In this document: piece after piece, positions 25,061 to 32,587 of the stretch
How positions within the stretch are numbered: the stretch's first letter is position 1
Layout of the letters: each line of letters opens with the position of its first letter
From: Pseudomonas denitrificans (nom. rej.)
Lineage (GTDB): Bacteria > Pseudomonadota > Gammaproteobacteria > Pseudomonadales > Pseudomonadaceae
Direction of reading: 5' to 3'
NCBI RefSeq assembly: GCF_008807415.1
Contig: NZ_CP043626.1
Span: 310,001 to 374,000 of the forward strand
Length of the DNA: 64,000 nucleotides
The notes under the pieces: generated by a model
The model's input: only the letters and a program-made list of their open reading frames with translations
What the model was told of the DNA's origin: nothing
Databases searched by the model: none
Position numbers and translations under genes: made by a program

Positions 25061-25523
25061 TGGGTTGCTCCTTCGTCTGTTTCCAGGCGCCCACTGCCTC
25101 GAAGACCTTCACCGCCTGTTCCTCGGTGAGCGAGATCGCCGCGGGAATGGCGATCCACCCCGATCCGACGATGTGGTTCGGATTGCACTCGTCGATCAGC
25201 GCCTTGTAGTGCTCTTCGATTGTGTCGGTGAGGTGTTCTGACCGGTATAGGCCTTGCGGAGCGATCTCGACCGACTTGAAGTAGCGCTGGCCGCGCTGAT
25301 CGGTGCAGAAGGCGCTGAGGTAGATTGTCCAGCTATGGGCGAAGTCGCAGACCGCGTCGGCGATTCGCTGCCCGGGCGGGATGTTCTTGAGGTTCTTCCA
25401 GTTCACCATGCCCTGGCGGCCACTCGGGTCGATGTTGACCACGGCGACATGGTTGCTGGCTAGCAGTGCGCGACAGGCACGTTCAACCCTGGCCTTCATG
25501 TTGTTCGGCTTCCGCTTGCTCAT
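25017..25523 (-). CDS. Conserved phage hypothetical protein
   Basis: A 168-residue soluble protein starting MSKRKPNNMKARVERACRAL. It overlaps the upstream helix-turn-helix gene by four bases (ATGA). No motif that assigns a function was seen. Confidence 0.65.
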   Translation of the reverse strand: MSKRKPNNMKARVERACRALLASNHVAVVNIDPSGRQGMVNWKNLKNIPPGQRIADAVCDFAHSWTIYLSAFCTDQRGQRYFKSVEIAPQGLYRSEHLTDTIEEHYKALIDECNPNHIVGSGWIAIPAAISLTEEQAVKVFEAVGAWKQTKEQPNGREDSSPAQSRAA

Positions 25524-25965
25524 GGCGCACCTCCGCAGAACTTGTCCGCGACGTCCTTGATCGTCCGAGTCCGGAAAGTTATCTGGTTTTCGTTGGCAAT
25601 GCGGCGGGCGTAGTTGTAGGAGATGCCCATGGCCTTGGCGGAAGCCTGGATCGACATTCCATCCGCCGCCATCTTGCGAAGCTCTCGAGACTTCTGAACT
25701 CTGGTGAGCTGCGCTGCCTTCTTGTGACCCTCGATGGCCAGGCTCATGTCGCTACTGCGCGCCTGGGCCGATAGCTTCTTCTCGTGAGCCCGCCGCTCAG
25801 GGTGAGAGATGGCATGGTTGAAGGTGGGTGAGTCCTCGAAGCCAGATACCCCGTCAGGAATCTGTTGAATCTCGCCGCCGTGCGCCAAGAACTCTTCGAT
25901 TCGTCCAGCAATCTCCGCCCGGTTGATGTCCACCAGAGGAGTGGAGCGGTAGTCGATGGGGTCAT
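25520..25965 (-). CDS. Helix-turn-helix phage protein (frameshifted near its start)
   Basis: The C-terminal half holds a helix-turn-helix (MSIQASAKAMGISYNYARRI), so DNA binding is likely. The frame from VDINRAEIAG lacks a good start, but adding one base at the G run 25958-25961 joins it to ATG 25965, reading MTPIDYRSTPLVDINRAE. That ATG overlaps the exonuclease stop by four bases (ATGA), as neighbouring genes do, which supports the repaired frame of 148 residues. Confidence 0.75.
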
Positions 25966-26579
25966 GCTGCCACCCCCATGACGCGCTCCATGCGCTCTTC
26001 CATGATCTCGTAGAAGGTCTTCACCCGCTCGGAGATGGTCCGAATCATTGCCTCGTCGCGGTACATGCGCTTGATGAACAGCGGCATTCCGGGCCAGTAG
26101 CTGATGAAGTCGATCCACTCGCGATCGGAGACCCAAAGGCCACCTTGGCACTGGGCGATGTGCTCCTTCGGCACTTCGCCGGCGAGGATCACACTGACCT
26201 GGAACTTCGGGAGCTTGGTCTTGATCTCGTCCAGGCCTTTAGCACCAACGAGCGCATCAGGCGAATATCCGATGCCGTGGTTGAGGATGATTGCCACCTG
26301 CTCCAGTTCTGCACCGGTGCGGGCGACGTAGAGCTCGCGGGCTTTGCCCTCCAGTTCGTGGCCGCGCTCGGTGTGGCGGTTACCCTGGAACGGGTCGGCC
26401 GCCTCGCCGGTGATCCGCTCACCAATGAGCTGGTCCATGTAGCTGAAGGCGCCGGCGCCGAACCCAGCCTGCCCTTTACCGTTGACCAGAAGGCAGTCCA
26501 GCTCGCTGCAGGTGACGATGCCCAGGCGGAGGTTGAGCCATTCCTGGGAGCCTTGCTCGATGTCTCGAATGATTTGCAT
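25962..26579 (-). CDS. YqaJ-type phage exonuclease
   Basis: A lambda-exonuclease-fold (YqaJ) nuclease of 205 residues that would resect double-stranded ends for phage recombination. The active-site residues are D108 in GYSPDALVG and E118/K120 in DEIKTK; the N-terminal SQEWLNLRLG is typical. The gene lies 3 bases after the upstream partner, the usual pairing of exonuclease with an annealing or accessory protein. Confidence 0.88.
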   Translation of the reverse strand: MQIIRDIEQGSQEWLNLRLGIVTCSELDCLLVNGKGQAGFGAGAFSYMDQLIGERITGEAADPFQGNRHTERGHELEGKARELYVARTGAELEQVAIILNHGIGYSPDALVGAKGLDEIKTKLPKFQVSVILAGEVPKEHIAQCQGGLWVSDREWIDFISYWPGMPLFIKRMYRDEAMIRTISERVKTFYEIMEERMERVMGVAA

Positions 26580-26582
26580 GGG

Positions 26583-27419
26583 TCACTCCTGGGCCTGCGC
26601 GGCCATGCGTTCTTTGTGCTTGGCTGCGGCGCCCTCAAGGGCTGCGATCTCTGTGTCGAAGCGCTCGGTGGTCATGGCGGCGAGGTCTGGCCACGCCTCG
26701 GCGAATTTCGCCTGTGCGCCCGGGCTGCATTGGGAGAGGACCGCCTGTAGGCGAGCTATCTGGACTTCGGTGATTGGCTTCGCCTGCTGAACCGGCGCAC
26801 CCTCGTGGCTACGCAGCTCCTCCGGCAGGTCCTCGATGTCCTGAGTGAAGATGTCGGAGGCCGCAGTGACGTTGAGTGTCATTGCGATCATGGCGCGCTT
26901 GCAGGCCATCTTGAGGACGGTATTGGCCAGGTCAGCGGCTTCGGTGCGCACCTGTGCCTTCTTCTCGACGCTTCCCTTGTACTTGGAGAACTTCACCCGG
27001 CGCATGTTCTCCGGGGTCAGGTCGAACTCTTCAGGGCAGATCGCTCCGCGCCACTTGTACTTTTCCTCGCCGGATGAGCACTCGCCGACGCCCTCGCCGA
27101 GCTTGATGCCGGTGGTTTGATGAACGCCGATGCAGGTGACCCGGTAGCGAGCCATTTCCGGCGTGGACAGGTCTTCGATCTGGTATTCCTGGGCCACCCG
27201 GAAGGTGACGCACAGAACTTCGGCGCCAGGCTTGTACAACGTCGGCTTTGGCGTGCCAGGGATCGTCCCGTAGTGGGTGTCCTTCTTCATGATGCCCTGC
27301 ATCACTTCCTGGACGAGGTTGACGCGCTGGCGAATCTCTACCGCAGAGAAGCGGTGAACTTCGCCGGCAACAATGCCCGCGCTTTCCCGTGCGGGCATCT
27401 GGATGATTTCAGTGCTCAT
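26583..27419 (-). CDS. Recombination-module protein, possible annealing partner of the exonuclease
   Basis: A 278-residue protein with the conserved segments KKDTHYGTIPGTPKPTLYKP and LANTVLKMACKRAMI. Proteins of this kind recur beside YqaJ exonucleases in Pseudomonas phages. A RecT/Erf-like annealing role is inferred from the neighbourhood only; I see no diagnostic motif. It ends in a charged Ala/Glu-rich tail. Confidence 0.7.
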   Translation of the reverse strand: MSTEIIQMPARESAGIVAGEVHRFSAVEIRQRVNLVQEVMQGIMKKDTHYGTIPGTPKPTLYKPGAEVLCVTFRVAQEYQIEDLSTPEMARYRVTCIGVHQTTGIKLGEGVGECSSGEEKYKWRGAICPEEFDLTPENMRRVKFSKYKGSVEKKAQVRTEAADLANTVLKMACKRAMIAMTLNVTAASDIFTQDIEDLPEELRSHEGAPVQQAKPITEVQIARLQAVLSQCSPGAQAKFAEAWPDLAAMTTERFDTEIAALEGAAAKHKERMAAQAQE

Positions 27420-27426
27420 GGCGACC

Positions 27427-28485
27427 TCAGTACTGGATGACGATGTGAGGAACCTTGCGCTGAGCGATCAGGGTGATCGCCTGCTTAGCGCATTCCTCGG
27501 GCATGCCGCCGGCGATGAGTGCCGCCAGGGCTTCGTTGTTGATGGCTTTCTTGTGGGCCTTGTCCTTCTCTCGCGCTTCGGCTTCTGCCTGGAGTCGAGC
27601 CTGCTCGTCGGCCTGGCGCTGGCGTTCGGCTGCGGCTGCTGCCTCAGCGCGAGCTTGGGCATCACGCTCTGCCTGTTCGGCGCGGCGCTGGGCCTCAACC
27701 TTCTCGCGTTCGGCGTGCTCGGCCTGCAGTTTCAGTTCCAGCTCGCGGCGTTCGGCAGCGGCCTTGGCTTCGGCTTCGCGGCGAGTGGCGGCGTCGCGCT
27801 CTTCCTGGGCACGGCGTTCGGCGGCGAGGCGCTCAGCTTCAGCAGCTTCACGGGCAATACGCTCTTCGCGCTCCTTCTGCTCGCGGGCTGCAGCTTCAGC
27901 GCGTAGGCGTTCCAGTTCAGCCTGCTCAGCTTCGTACTGCTCGCGCTTGGCCAGAGCCTCGCGCAGGGTGGCGAGGCTGGAAGCCTTCACGCGATGGGCT
28001 TCGGGTTCGAATTCCTCGTAGCGTGCATCGATGACATGCTCTTCAAGGTTGACTATCGAGGCCTTGATATCCGCCGCCGACATGTCGGTTAGGTCGGTAT
28101 CAGCGAGCCGGCTTACCTGGGACTGGATGCGCTCAACCCGTGCCGCCTCAGCCTCTTCCCACTCGGTCAGCGGCTTGCGAACCTCGGCCTGCCAACTGTC
28201 CAGCAGATCGCGCATCCGCTTCCGCTCTGCGTCGATCTTCTTCGGGACTTCCTTCAGATCAGCCACCAGGTCCTTGCCGACGCCATCCAGGGCAGTCTTG
28301 GATCGGGCGACCTTGTAGGCGATCGAGGCGATGGCTTCGCGACCCTTGCGAGTGCTCACGTCCGGCACGAAGGAGTCGATCTCGGCGCGAATCTTCTGCA
28401 GGTAGGGGTCAAGCCCGTTCTCGGCGCTGTAGACCTGCAGGGCGTTTTCCTTGGGTACGAGGGCAATTTCGGTTGCTGCGTTCAC
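27427..28485 (-). CDS. Long coiled-coil phage protein of the recombination module
   Basis: A 352-residue protein whose middle (about residues 180-305) is a long, highly charged Glu/Arg/Ala coiled coil. The N-terminal part is globular and helical. The end (IAGGMPEECAKQAITLIAQR, then KVPHIVIQY) is a conserved tail in such phage proteins. It starts the exonuclease module and may act as a scaffold; the function is not known. Confidence 0.75.
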   Translation of the reverse strand: MNAATEIALVPKENALQVYSAENGLDPYLQKIRAEIDSFVPDVSTRKGREAIASIAYKVARSKTALDGVGKDLVADLKEVPKKIDAERKRMRDLLDSWQAEVRKPLTEWEEAEAARVERIQSQVSRLADTDLTDMSAADIKASIVNLEEHVIDARYEEFEPEAHRVKASSLATLREALAKREQYEAEQAELERLRAEAAAREQKEREERIAREAAEAERLAAERRAQEERDAATRREAEAKAAAERRELELKLQAEHAEREKVEAQRRAEQAERDAQARAEAAAAAERQRQADEQARLQAEAEAREKDKAHKKAINNEALAALIAGGMPEECAKQAITLIAQRKVPHIVIQY

Positions 28486-28528
28486 GGGGAGTCCTCGCCG
28501 CGCATCGCGCAGCCAGTGAAGGGAGGGG

Positions 28529-28798
28529 TTAATAGCTGGTGGCTTGTGATACTGCGGCTTGAGCCATACGGATAACGGCGCTTCCGGGCGAATAGCCAGT
28601 ATCCAACATCGATTGAATGGTCATCTGCAGAGCTTCGAGCAGATCAGGTGCGGATACGATCAGCCGTGCATTGGCTTCGCCCTCAGCAATGCGTTCTGCT
28701 TTGCTTGAGTTAACGAAGCCGATACTCAATCCGAACCGATGGGCGTTGCAGATGGGGATCATGTCTTTGCCGATCCACGAACCAGGTGTGTGACTCAT
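28529..28798 (-). CDS. Small conserved phage protein
   Basis: An 89-residue protein starting MSHTPGSWIGKDM. The start is set by CTGGAG 6 bases upstream of ATG 28798. The segment NARLIVSAPDLLEALQ is a motif common to small phage proteins of unknown role. Confidence 0.7.
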   Translation of the reverse strand: MSHTPGSWIGKDMIPICNAHRFGLSIGFVNSSKAERIAEGEANARLIVSAPDLLEALQMTIQSMLDTGYSPGSAVIRMAQAAVSQATSY

Positions 28799-28963
28799 AT
28801 CGTTCTCCAGGTAGAAGGAAAGGCGCGTTACGTGCGCCACTCGGATGTGTCATCCAGGCGTGAGGGACCGCTGTACCAGCCGGCGAAAGGAGCGCTCCAG
28901 ACCACATCTGCAGGTGTTAGCCGCACAGGGCATCGCCTGCTGGCCCTGGAACGGTTATCCGGG

Positions 28964-29107
28964 CTACCGGCGCGCCGTTCCCGCGTGTGTGATGGGGTAT
29001 GCAGGCTGCTCGGCCGTATAGCCATTCGCCAAGTCGATGAACTTGAACAGCATGAACATCAGGGCTAGGGCGCCGAGCCAGCCGAGGTCGAGGGTGCGGA
29101 GTTTCAT
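28964..29107 (-). CDS. Small single-span membrane protein (47 residues)
   Basis: MKLRTLDLGWLGALALMFML begins a short protein with one hydrophobic segment (about residues 9-27). GGAGGCAGC precedes the ATG, which overlaps the upstream stop by four bases. Both features argue for a real gene in spite of its size. The 165 bases to the next gene downstream hold nothing convincing. Confidence 0.55.
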   Translation of the reverse strand: MKLRTLDLGWLGALALMFMLFKFIDLANGYTAEQPAYPITHAGTARR

Positions 29108-29463
29108 GCTGCCTCCTTAGCGCGCCTAGAGCCTGGGTGCTCCGGATGCGATGGGTACTGGGTAGGCCGGACGACTGAGGCGAGAAGTTTCTTCCAGGTG
29201 GCCGCGTTGTTCGGCAGGCACATTCCGAACTCTTTGGTGTCGTACTCGACGTCGTCTGCGAGGAATGGAATCAGGCTCAGCGGCACGGCGATGTTCGTGC
29301 AGCCACTGTTGTAGTAGCCCAGATGCTCAAGGATTCGCTCTTCGGGGTAGACGCCGGCGCGCTCCAGCGTCCAGCAGTAGCCGCGGTCATCAGGCCGCCA
29401 CAGGGTGATTGCTTTGTGGCGGCGCTTCGTGTGCTTGAGGCTGATCACGATGTAGTCGGTCAT
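29104..29463 (-). CDS. Phage hypothetical protein
   Basis: A 119-residue protein starting MTDYIVISLKHTKRRHKAIT. ATG 29463 is used because it overlaps the preceding small gene by four bases. The Trp-rich segment TLWRPDDRGYCWTLERAG resembles small conserved phage proteins; function unknown. Confidence 0.65.
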   Translation of the reverse strand: MTDYIVISLKHTKRRHKAITLWRPDDRGYCWTLERAGVYPEERILEHLGYYNSGCTNIAVPLSLIPFLADDVEYDTKEFGMCLPNNAATWKKLLASVVRPTQYPSHPEHPGSRRAKEAA

Positions 29464-29588
29464 GCCTGCACCTCGCACCGCCACATCCCCGCAATGCGCA
29501 CCGGAGAGCGCCGGAAGACGGGCAAAGAAAAGCCCTGACAGGGCAGGGCTTGGATCAGCTTCTCGAAAGTCGGCGCAATGACTGTCAT
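29460..29588 (-). CDS. Very small phage gene (42 residues)
   Basis: MTVIAPTFEKLIQALPCQGF opens a 42-codon frame with GGGAGGGTGGC before the ATG. It is linked by ATGA overlaps to the genes on both sides. Coding function is inferred from this chain of overlaps and the ribosome site. Confidence 0.5.
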   Translation of the reverse strand: MTVIAPTFEKLIQALPCQGFSLPVFRRSPVRIAGMWRCEVQA

Positions 29589-29794
29589 GCCACCCTCCCA
29601 AGCACCTTGTCCCAGTGCTTCTTCTCGATATCGTGGACGTCGGCGCGGAACTTGATGCCGTCGCCGTAGGTGATGACCTGGCAGACCTCGGCCATTTCGA
29701 TCATCCCCATGACTTCGCTGGCCGATAGCGGGGTGTTATCGCCGGCGGAACGGAGCAGTTCGATCTGTCGATCTATCACCTGCCAGGGCTTCAT
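29585..29794 (-). CDS. Small phage hypothetical protein
   Basis: A 69-residue protein starting MKPWQVIDRQIELLRSAG; AGGAG lies 9 bases before ATG 29794. It is coupled by ATGA overlaps at both ends. No domain recognised. Confidence 0.6.
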   Translation of the reverse strand: MKPWQVIDRQIELLRSAGDNTPLSASEVMGMIEMAEVCQVITYGDGIKFRADVHDIEKKHWDKVLGRVA

Positions 29795-30129
29795 GCTGCG
29801 CTCTCCTGGATGCACTGCTCGGCAAAGTCGTTGATGCCGGCGCGGAGGTGGTTTTCGTAGATGGCGGCAGCGAGTTCGTGATCGCCGCGACCCACTGCAA
29901 GCAGGCACTGGACGACGAAGCACTCGCGGCCAGGGTCGATGTCGCCAAGTTCTTCCATCAGACGATCAGCGAACCCAGGTGCATGCTTGATCGTTCCGCT
30001 AATTCGGAAGCCGAAGAAGGTCACGCCGTCGGCGTCGTTACCCTTGAGGAGCTGGCTGACCTGGGCGGTAAGCCACTCGCTCGACGCGACCTGGTGCTCC
30101 TCGATCCTGTGGTGCTGGATTGCGTTCAT
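29791..30129 (-). CDS. Phage hypothetical protein downstream of the DGR
   Basis: A 112-residue soluble protein (MNAIQHHRIEEHQVASSEWL). Its start overlaps the stop of the reverse transcriptase gene by four bases, so it is translated with the DGR genes. No motif was seen; whether it helps the DGR or is a plain phage gene is not known. Confidence 0.65.
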   Translation of the reverse strand: MNAIQHHRIEEHQVASSEWLTAQVSQLLKGNDADGVTFFGFRISGTIKHAPGFADRLMEELGDIDPGRECFVVQCLLAVGRGDHELAAAIYENHLRAGINDFAEQCIQESAA

Positions 30130-31220
30130 GACTTCCTCCTGGGAGGGAATGTCTTGGTCAGCGCGAAATCCACCGAGAAGCCCCTACGAAGCAGGGCGTT
30201 GGCGATTGCTGCGCGGTCTTTGTGGGAGTGGCTCGCCTGCCGAAACAGGCCGAGATAGCTATTGGAGATGGTGCGAAGCTCCTCATCTGGTGCCGCGGCG
30301 ATTCGGCGGTGAGCTTCTGCGACAGTTCGCTTTCGGGTGGTTCGCCGCCATGGCTTGATCACATGTCCGACAAAGTCGACACCGCGACCTACCGGCTGAA
30401 GGATCGTCTTGCTCGGGTTTAGCCTGGCGCCCAGTCTTGGGAGAAAGTCCTCAATCTTGGCAAGCCATGTGTTCAGTTGCTGCGGTGATTCGTGCAGCAG
30501 GAGGAAGTCGTCTACGTAGCGGATGTAGTGCTTTGCCCGCAGCTGGTGCTTTGCGAACTGGTCCAGGTCATTCAAGTAGATGTTCGCGAAGAACTGGCTG
30601 CTCAGGTTGCCTATGGGCAGTCCAAGGTGCGCAGCCTGCGCTGTCAGTCGCTTATGCTGCGGCACCTTGTTGAATAGGTGCCGTGGGCTGCGTACCTCGT
30701 AGTTGCTGCGCGGGTCATGCCAGAGAATCTGGAGCGCCAGGCTCATCCACCAAGGGTTAGTAATGAGGTGAGCCAGTTGCTTGGCAAGCACTCGCTTGTC
30801 GATAGCGACGAAGAAGTTCGCCAAGTCGCATTTGAGGTAGTGCGCCGGGCGGCTCCAGTTCTGCGTCACGCTGCGAATCTTGCGCTCCAGCCGCTCTGCG
30901 GCGTAAAGCGTGCCGCGGCCTGGGATGCATGCGCAGCTGTCGGCGATGAACTGGGCTTCGATGCCGGCGCCAACGTGGTTGTAGAGAAGGTGGTGGACGA
31001 TTCGATCTCTGAAGTCGGCCGCCCACACCTCTCGATGCTTTGGCCTTGTTACGACGAAGCAGATCGAACGCCCCGGGGCGTAACTCCCATCCTGCAGATC
31101 CTCGTAAAGGTCCAGCAGGTTTTCTTCCAGGCGCTCTGCGAACTTCATCGCGCTGGCTGTGTTGCTCTTGTGCCGGCGACAGTCGTAATAGGCCTGGACC
31201 AAATCTTCGAAAGGAAACAT
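30126..31220 (-). CDS. Diversity-generating retroelement reverse transcriptase
   Basis: The enzyme copies the template repeat RNA into cDNA with errors at adenines, which then replaces the variable repeats. The 364-residue protein has motif A CDLANFF (D132), the DGR-type GLPIGNLSSQ at residues 200-209 and the active site YVDD at 235-238. The SQ in the fourth motif, where other bacterial reverse transcriptases have QG-like residues, marks the DGR class. No maturase or retron-type extra domain is present. The ATG at 31220 is 11 bases from the template repeat and has only a weak AGG as ribosome site. Confidence 0.95.
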   Translation of the reverse strand: MFPFEDLVQAYYDCRRHKSNTASAMKFAERLEENLLDLYEDLQDGSYAPGRSICFVVTRPKHREVWAADFRDRIVHHLLYNHVGAGIEAQFIADSCACIPGRGTLYAAERLERKIRSVTQNWSRPAHYLKCDLANFFVAIDKRVLAKQLAHLITNPWWMSLALQILWHDPRSNYEVRSPRHLFNKVPQHKRLTAQAAHLGLPIGNLSSQFFANIYLNDLDQFAKHQLRAKHYIRYVDDFLLLHESPQQLNTWLAKIEDFLPRLGARLNPSKTILQPVGRGVDFVGHVIKPWRRTTRKRTVAEAHRRIAAAPDEELRTISNSYLGLFRQASHSHKDRAAIANALLRRGFSVDFALTKTFPPRRKS

Positions 31221-31231
31221 CGCAACACCTG

Positions 31232-31335
31232 ATTCTGCGGACCGGGCGAACTCGGAAGTCGTTGTTCTTGTCGTTGTTGTTCGTCCAGCCGTCGTTGAAG
31301 TTCACGTTGAAGGCGTTGTTGGCGGAGTACTGCGA
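31232..31335 (-). repeat. DGR template repeat (TR)
   Basis: About 104 bases on the minus strand, between avd and the reverse transcriptase. It is nearly identical to the 3' ends of the two target genes. On the minus strand it is a chain of AAC-type codons (translated: FNVNFNDGWTNNND), so most adenines fall in the first two codon positions. The 3' part (TTCGCCCGGTCCGC) is shared unchanged with both targets and is the likely initiation-of-homing sequence. It is not itself a target gene. Confidence 0.95.
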
Positions 31336-31492
31336 CCTGCCTTGCTATCTACGTCGCCCAGCCGATTGCTCAGCCGGGCAACTGCGCCGGACCGCTTCAG
31401 TCGTTCCTGATGGTTTCCGTGGTGCGCATGGCGGTGCCCAGTCGGGCAGCGGCAAGACCAGATTCAGCGCACAGGAATGGAGGCCGTAGCCT

Positions 31493-31849
31493 TCACCCAA
31501 CGGGCGCGGTTGCGAATTTTCCTTTCCAGGCGTTTGCCTGTTTGCCTATGGAGGCAGTTAGCTGCATCGCCGAGGCGTGTTGCTTGAGGCTAATGAAGCG
31601 CTTATTGGCTAGAGCGCGGAGCAGGTAATTCACCATCCAAATGCTTTCGAGCAGTTGGTTGAGATGAGCCACCTTGTCCTTCGCCATGTTGGCTCTGCCG
31701 ATCAGGACAAGAACCTGCAGAGCCTCATCACGAAGCCTCGACCCAACCACTTGCTTCAGGTCCCTGGGAATATTGCGGACCAGATCAAGAGTGAGTCCTA
31801 GAAGTTCTTCGGCTGTCTTGTGGATCGAGAGCTGTGTGTGAAGGGCCAT
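31493..31849 (-). CDS. avd: DGR accessory variability protein (Avd-like)
   Basis: A 118-residue, fully helical, positively charged protein (LLGLTLDLVRNIPRDLKQVV ... SIWMVNYLLRALANKRFISL) of the size and pattern of the bacterial Avd four-helix bundle. Avd forms a pentamer that binds the reverse transcriptase and template RNA. GGGAGG precedes the ATG. The order target-avd-TR-RT is the standard DGR layout. The 157 bases between avd and the TR probably belong to the template RNA 5' flank. Confidence 0.88.
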   Translation of the reverse strand: MALHTQLSIHKTAEELLGLTLDLVRNIPRDLKQVVGSRLRDEALQVLVLIGRANMAKDKVAHLNQLLESIWMVNYLLRALANKRFISLKQHASAMQLTASIGKQANAWKGKFATAPVG

Positions 31850-31885
31850 CCTGGCCTCCCTGTCGTTCCCTATTGAATGATTGAA

Positions 31886-32470
31886 TTAACGAAGAATTCT
31901 GCGGACCGGGCGAACTCGGAAGCCGTCGTACTTGGCGAGGGTGTCCGTCCAGCCGTTGCTGAAGCTCACGCTGAAGGCGGTGCCGGCGGAGTACTGCGTG
32001 CTGCTCCAGTGGTAGCCCTCGGAGAATGCTTCCGGAACGTTTGCCCAGGCGAGCATCAGTTCAGCCTGAGCCGGCAGATAGAAGTCGGTGTGGTCGCCGA
32101 TGGTGAAGCTGGCGGCGAATTCCGCTGCGGGGTGGTCGCCTTCCTCGATGAGCGCCTTGGTGTTGGCGAGGCCATCCCACTTGCTGGTTGCCGTGGACTT
32201 GCTGCCGTAGCCGCCCCATTGGAGTTCGCCATCGCTTTCCGCTGGGGCGATGATCAGGTGGTAATCAGGGTGGCCGTCACGACCCCGCATGAGGCCCGCG
32301 TAGATTCCGCCTTGGCCGGGCCATTCAGTGCCGATTGCGGGGACGCCATTGATCTCCGATGGCTCTGCGACCTGAGGTTCTTCGCTGATCAACCGGAGCA
32401 CTACTGCGGCGAACTGCGGGTTGTCGGTGGTGAAGCTGGTGCTTCCTGCATTAACGGTGACAGTGGTCAT
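31886..32470 (-). CDS. DGR target protein 1 (DUF1566-like)
   Basis: A 194-residue protein starting MTTVTVNAGSTSFTTDNPQF; the ATG at 32470 follows CAGGAG. The C-terminal domain reads YHWSSTQYSAGTAFSVSF then FRVRPVRRIL, the C-type-lectin-like DUF1566 pattern used by many DGR targets. Residues about 158-191 are the variable repeat. No signal peptide or membrane segment is visible, so cytoplasmic or virion location are both possible. The ligand is unknown. Confidence 0.9.
   Translation of the reverse strand: MTTVTVNAGSTSFTTDNPQFAAVVLRLISEEPQVAEPSEINGVPAIGTEWPGQGGIYAGLMRGRDGHPDYHLIIAPAESDGELQWGGYGSKSTATSKWDGLANTKALIEEGDHPAAEFAASFTIGDHTDFYLPAQAELMLAWANVPEAFSEGYHWSSTQYSAGTAFSVSFSNGWTDTLAKYDGFRVRPVRRILR
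31896..31998 (-). repeat. DGR variable repeat 1 (VR1)
   Basis: Aligned without gaps to the TR over 103 bases, VR1 has 15 differences. On the coding strand 14 of them are at TR adenines and one is at a TR guanine (complement of plus position 31293). The shared 3' block runs to AGAAT, five codons before the stop. Changed residues include TR Asn to Gly, Thr, Ser, Leu, Tyr and Asp. Confidence 0.95.
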
Positions 32471-32587
32471 GCTGACTCCTGAAGAAAAGGGCAGGCGGCC
32501 GGCGCTACTCGGCAAGCTTCTGGTCTGGCTCGTCGGTGGGTTACGGCCCCGCGAATCGCCTGCGAGAAAAAGGAATGAAGGAATGGA

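Noticed and set aside
25744..26151. Separate 135-codon minus-strand gene
   Set aside because: Explained as the other-frame part of the gene at 25520-25965, broken by a one-base loss, plus a shadow of the exonuclease gene.
27473..28021. Ser/Ala/Arg-rich plus-strand frame of 182 codons
   Set aside because: Antisense of the coiled-coil gene; composition comes from reversed Glu/Ala/Arg codons.
30126..31220. Reverse transcriptase of a group II intron, retron or Abi/DRT defence system
   Set aside because: No maturase or endonuclease domain and no msr/msd-like RNA; the GNLSSQ motif, Avd and TR/VR pairs fit a DGR instead.
30757..31305. Protein-coding frame running through the template repeat into the reverse transcriptase
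   Set aside because: The part over the repeat is the template itself; the rest is an Arg-rich shadow of the reverse transcriptase gene.
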